Origin: Mesorhizobium sp. M1E.F.Ca.ET.045.02.1.1
GTDB lineage: Bacteria; Pseudomonadota; Alphaproteobacteria; Rhizobiales; Rhizobiaceae
Direction: 5' to 3'
Assembly: GCF_003952485.1 (NCBI RefSeq)
Contig: NZ_CP034447.1
Span: 1 to 64,000, forward strand
DNA length: 64,000 nt
Every line of letters begins with the position of its first letter. Within the stretch, counting starts at the first letter, position 1. This document shows, piece by piece, positions 63,035 to 64,000 of this stretch. A program made the position numbers and the translations under genes. A model generated the notes under the pieces. The model had not been told where the DNA came from, did not search any database, and saw only the letters and a list, made by a program, of their open reading frames with translations.

Positions 63035-63342
63035 CAGACGAGCGCCCCACCACCGAAGGAGAAGAAGGAGAGGAAGAAGCTCGATGCCGCGAAGGCGATC
63101 GACAGACCGAAGACGATCTGAATCAGGCGCCGAAAACCACCGGCGGTGTCGCCGAAGGCAAGCGTCAGGCCGGTGGTGATAATGATGATCACCGCAACGA
63201 TCTTGGCGACCGGTCCCTGCACCGACTCCAGGATCTGCTGCAGCGGCTGCTCCCACGGCATGCCGGAGCCGGCCGCATAAACGGGGGCCGTGATAAGAAA
63301 CGCGAGCGCTGTGGACGAAAGAAAGCGAAGCTTCTTGCGCAT
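63034..63342 (-). CDS. trbC: TrbC, T4SS prepilin (VirB2-like)
   Basis: 102 aa. A cleavable signal peptide (LRFLSSTALAFLITAPVYAA) is followed by two hydrophobic helices (AKIVAVIIIITTGLTLAFGD, LIQIVFGLSIAFAASSFFLS), the plan of the conjugative pilin subunit. It follows trbB by 12 bases. Confidence 0.94.
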   Translation of the reverse strand: MRKKLRFLSSTALAFLITAPVYAAGSGMPWEQPLQQILESVQGPVAKIVAVIIIITTGLTLAFGDTAGGFRRLIQIVFGLSIAFAASSFFLSFFSFGGGALV

Positions 63343-63354
63343 GAGGAAGGCCTT

Positions 63355-64000
63355 TCAAAGCTGCTGGAGTTGCGAAAGCGTGAGCGGGGCAACGGCGTAA
63401 TCGCCGCTGCCGTCGAGACCGGTGACCTCGGCGATTGCGTCGATGTGGCGCGACGAGCCGCGGCCGGCGATGAAGACGAGCAGGTCGACGGCATCGGCGA
63501 TGAGGCGGCGGGGAACGGTGACGACTGCTTCCTGTGCGAGCTGCTCGATACGGTAGAGTGCGGAGCGCGCCGAATTGGCGTGAACCGTGGCGATGCCGCC
63601 GGGGTGCCCGGTGTTCCATGCCTTCAGCATGTCGAGTGCTTCCGCACCTCTTACTTCGCCGACGATGATGCGGTCGGGCCTGAGCCGCAGCGTTGAGCGC
63701 ACGAGATCGGCAAGGGTGACCGAGCCCCGCCTCGTTCTCAGGGCAACGCAGTCCCTGGCCGCGCACTGCAGTTCGCGCGTGTCCTCGATGAGGATCACCC
63801 GCTCGTCGCATTCTGCGACCTCCGCCAGCAGCGCATTGGCAAGGGTTGTCTTGCCCGAAGACGTGCCGCCGGCGACCAGGATGTTGCGCCGCTCGCGGAC
63901 TGCCCTCTTGAGCACATCGACCTGCAGCGGCAGCATGATCCGGTCCGCGACATAGTCGGCCAGCGTGTAGAGCTTTGCCGCTGGTTTACGGATGGCAAAG
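63355..64000 (-). CDS. trbB: TrbB, T4SS secretion ATPase (VirB11-like), partial
   Basis: The open frame runs to the end of the window (from FAIRKPAAKLYTLADYVADR), so the N-terminus is outside. Walker A is VAGGTSSGKTTLANALLAEV. Then come LIEDTRELQCAARDCVALRT, Walker B RLRPDRIIVGEVRGAEALDM and the His-box HPGGIATVHANSARSALYRI, all hallmarks of the hexameric VirB11/TrbB family. First visible gene of the trb operon. Confidence 0.95.
   Translation of the reverse strand, partial: FAIRKPAAKLYTLADYVADRIMLPLQVDVLKRAVRERRNILVAGGTSSGKTTLANALLAEVAECDERVILIEDTRELQCAARDCVALRTRRGSVTLADLVRSTLRLRPDRIIVGEVRGAEALDMLKAWNTGHPGGIATVHANSARSALYRIEQLAQEAVVTVPRRLIADAVDLLVFIAGRGSSRHIDAIAEVTGLDGSGDYAVAPLTLSQLQQL

Overview
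The window looks like part of a symbiosis island or integrative and conjugative element (ICE) of a nitrogen-fixing rhizobium. It is GC-rich with alphaproteobacterial gene style. The gene set (nifHDKEN, iscN-nifUSV, nifW-fixABCX-nifA-nifB-fdxN-nifZ-fixU, fixNOQP-fixGHIS, fnrN, hemN) plus an ICE-type trb cluster points to a Mesorhizobium-like member of the Phyllobacteriaceae. No nod genes are in view, so nodulation ability cannot be judged. An intact nifV is unusual for a legume symbiont.

Layout. 1-6885 (minus): nifHDKEN, nitrogenase and its FeMo-cofactor scaffold. 6886-7359: a divergent NifA/sigma-54 control region. 7360-12227 (plus): iscN, nifU, nifS, nifV, cysE, nifW. 12411-17467 (plus): fixABCX, a peroxiredoxin and an SDR. 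17718-22304 (plus): nifA, nifB, fdxN, remains of an LRV gene, nifZ and fixU, followed directly by a SIR2-like gene (to 23179). 23391-38411: mostly an accessory sulfur/organosulfur acquisition region with a sulfonate-type ABC transporter, an O-acetylhomoserine sulfhydrylase, a 2-oxoglutarate dioxygenase-like protein, a peptide-type ABC transporter, a DUF427 protein and a flavin monooxygenase. 38412-41450: a junk-like zone with a possible ICE attachment site, an IS66 remnant and a broken GGDEF-EAL gene. 41451-43231 (minus): a two-gene operon of a CHAT/caspase-like protein and a UbiM-like ubiquinone hydroxylase behind an FNR-type promoter. 43596-54374: fixGHIS, fixNOQP, fnrN and hemN, the microaerobic respiration module. 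54612-64000 (minus): trbB-C-D-E-J-L-F-G-I, a mating-pair-formation type IV secretion system, plus a DUF2274 gene.

How it works together. NifA with RpoN probably drives the nifH, iscN, fixA and nifB transcripts: each has a matching -24/-12 element and at least one perfect TGT-N10-ACA activator site. FnrN probably drives fixN, hemN and the CHAT-ubiM operon through 14-bp CTGAT-N4-(A/G)TCAG-type palindromes placed about 22 bp before a likely -10 element. NifU/NifS/IscN/CysE supply Fe-S clusters, NifB/E/N/V build FeMo-co, and FixABCX/FdxN feed electrons. The cbb3 oxidase, with its copper-loading FixGHIS proteins, supports respiration at low oxygen.

Sequence quality or decay. Several genes that should be intact are broken by one-base indels: nifN (many), nifK (3' end) and the GGDEF-EAL gene. 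nifD has lost its expected stop, trbF and trbG are fused in frame, and trbI carries an inserted second copy of its own middle that differs almost only by small deletions. The homopolymer and deletion-only signature makes sequencing or assembly error a serious explanation, and it should be excluded before reading these as pseudogenes.
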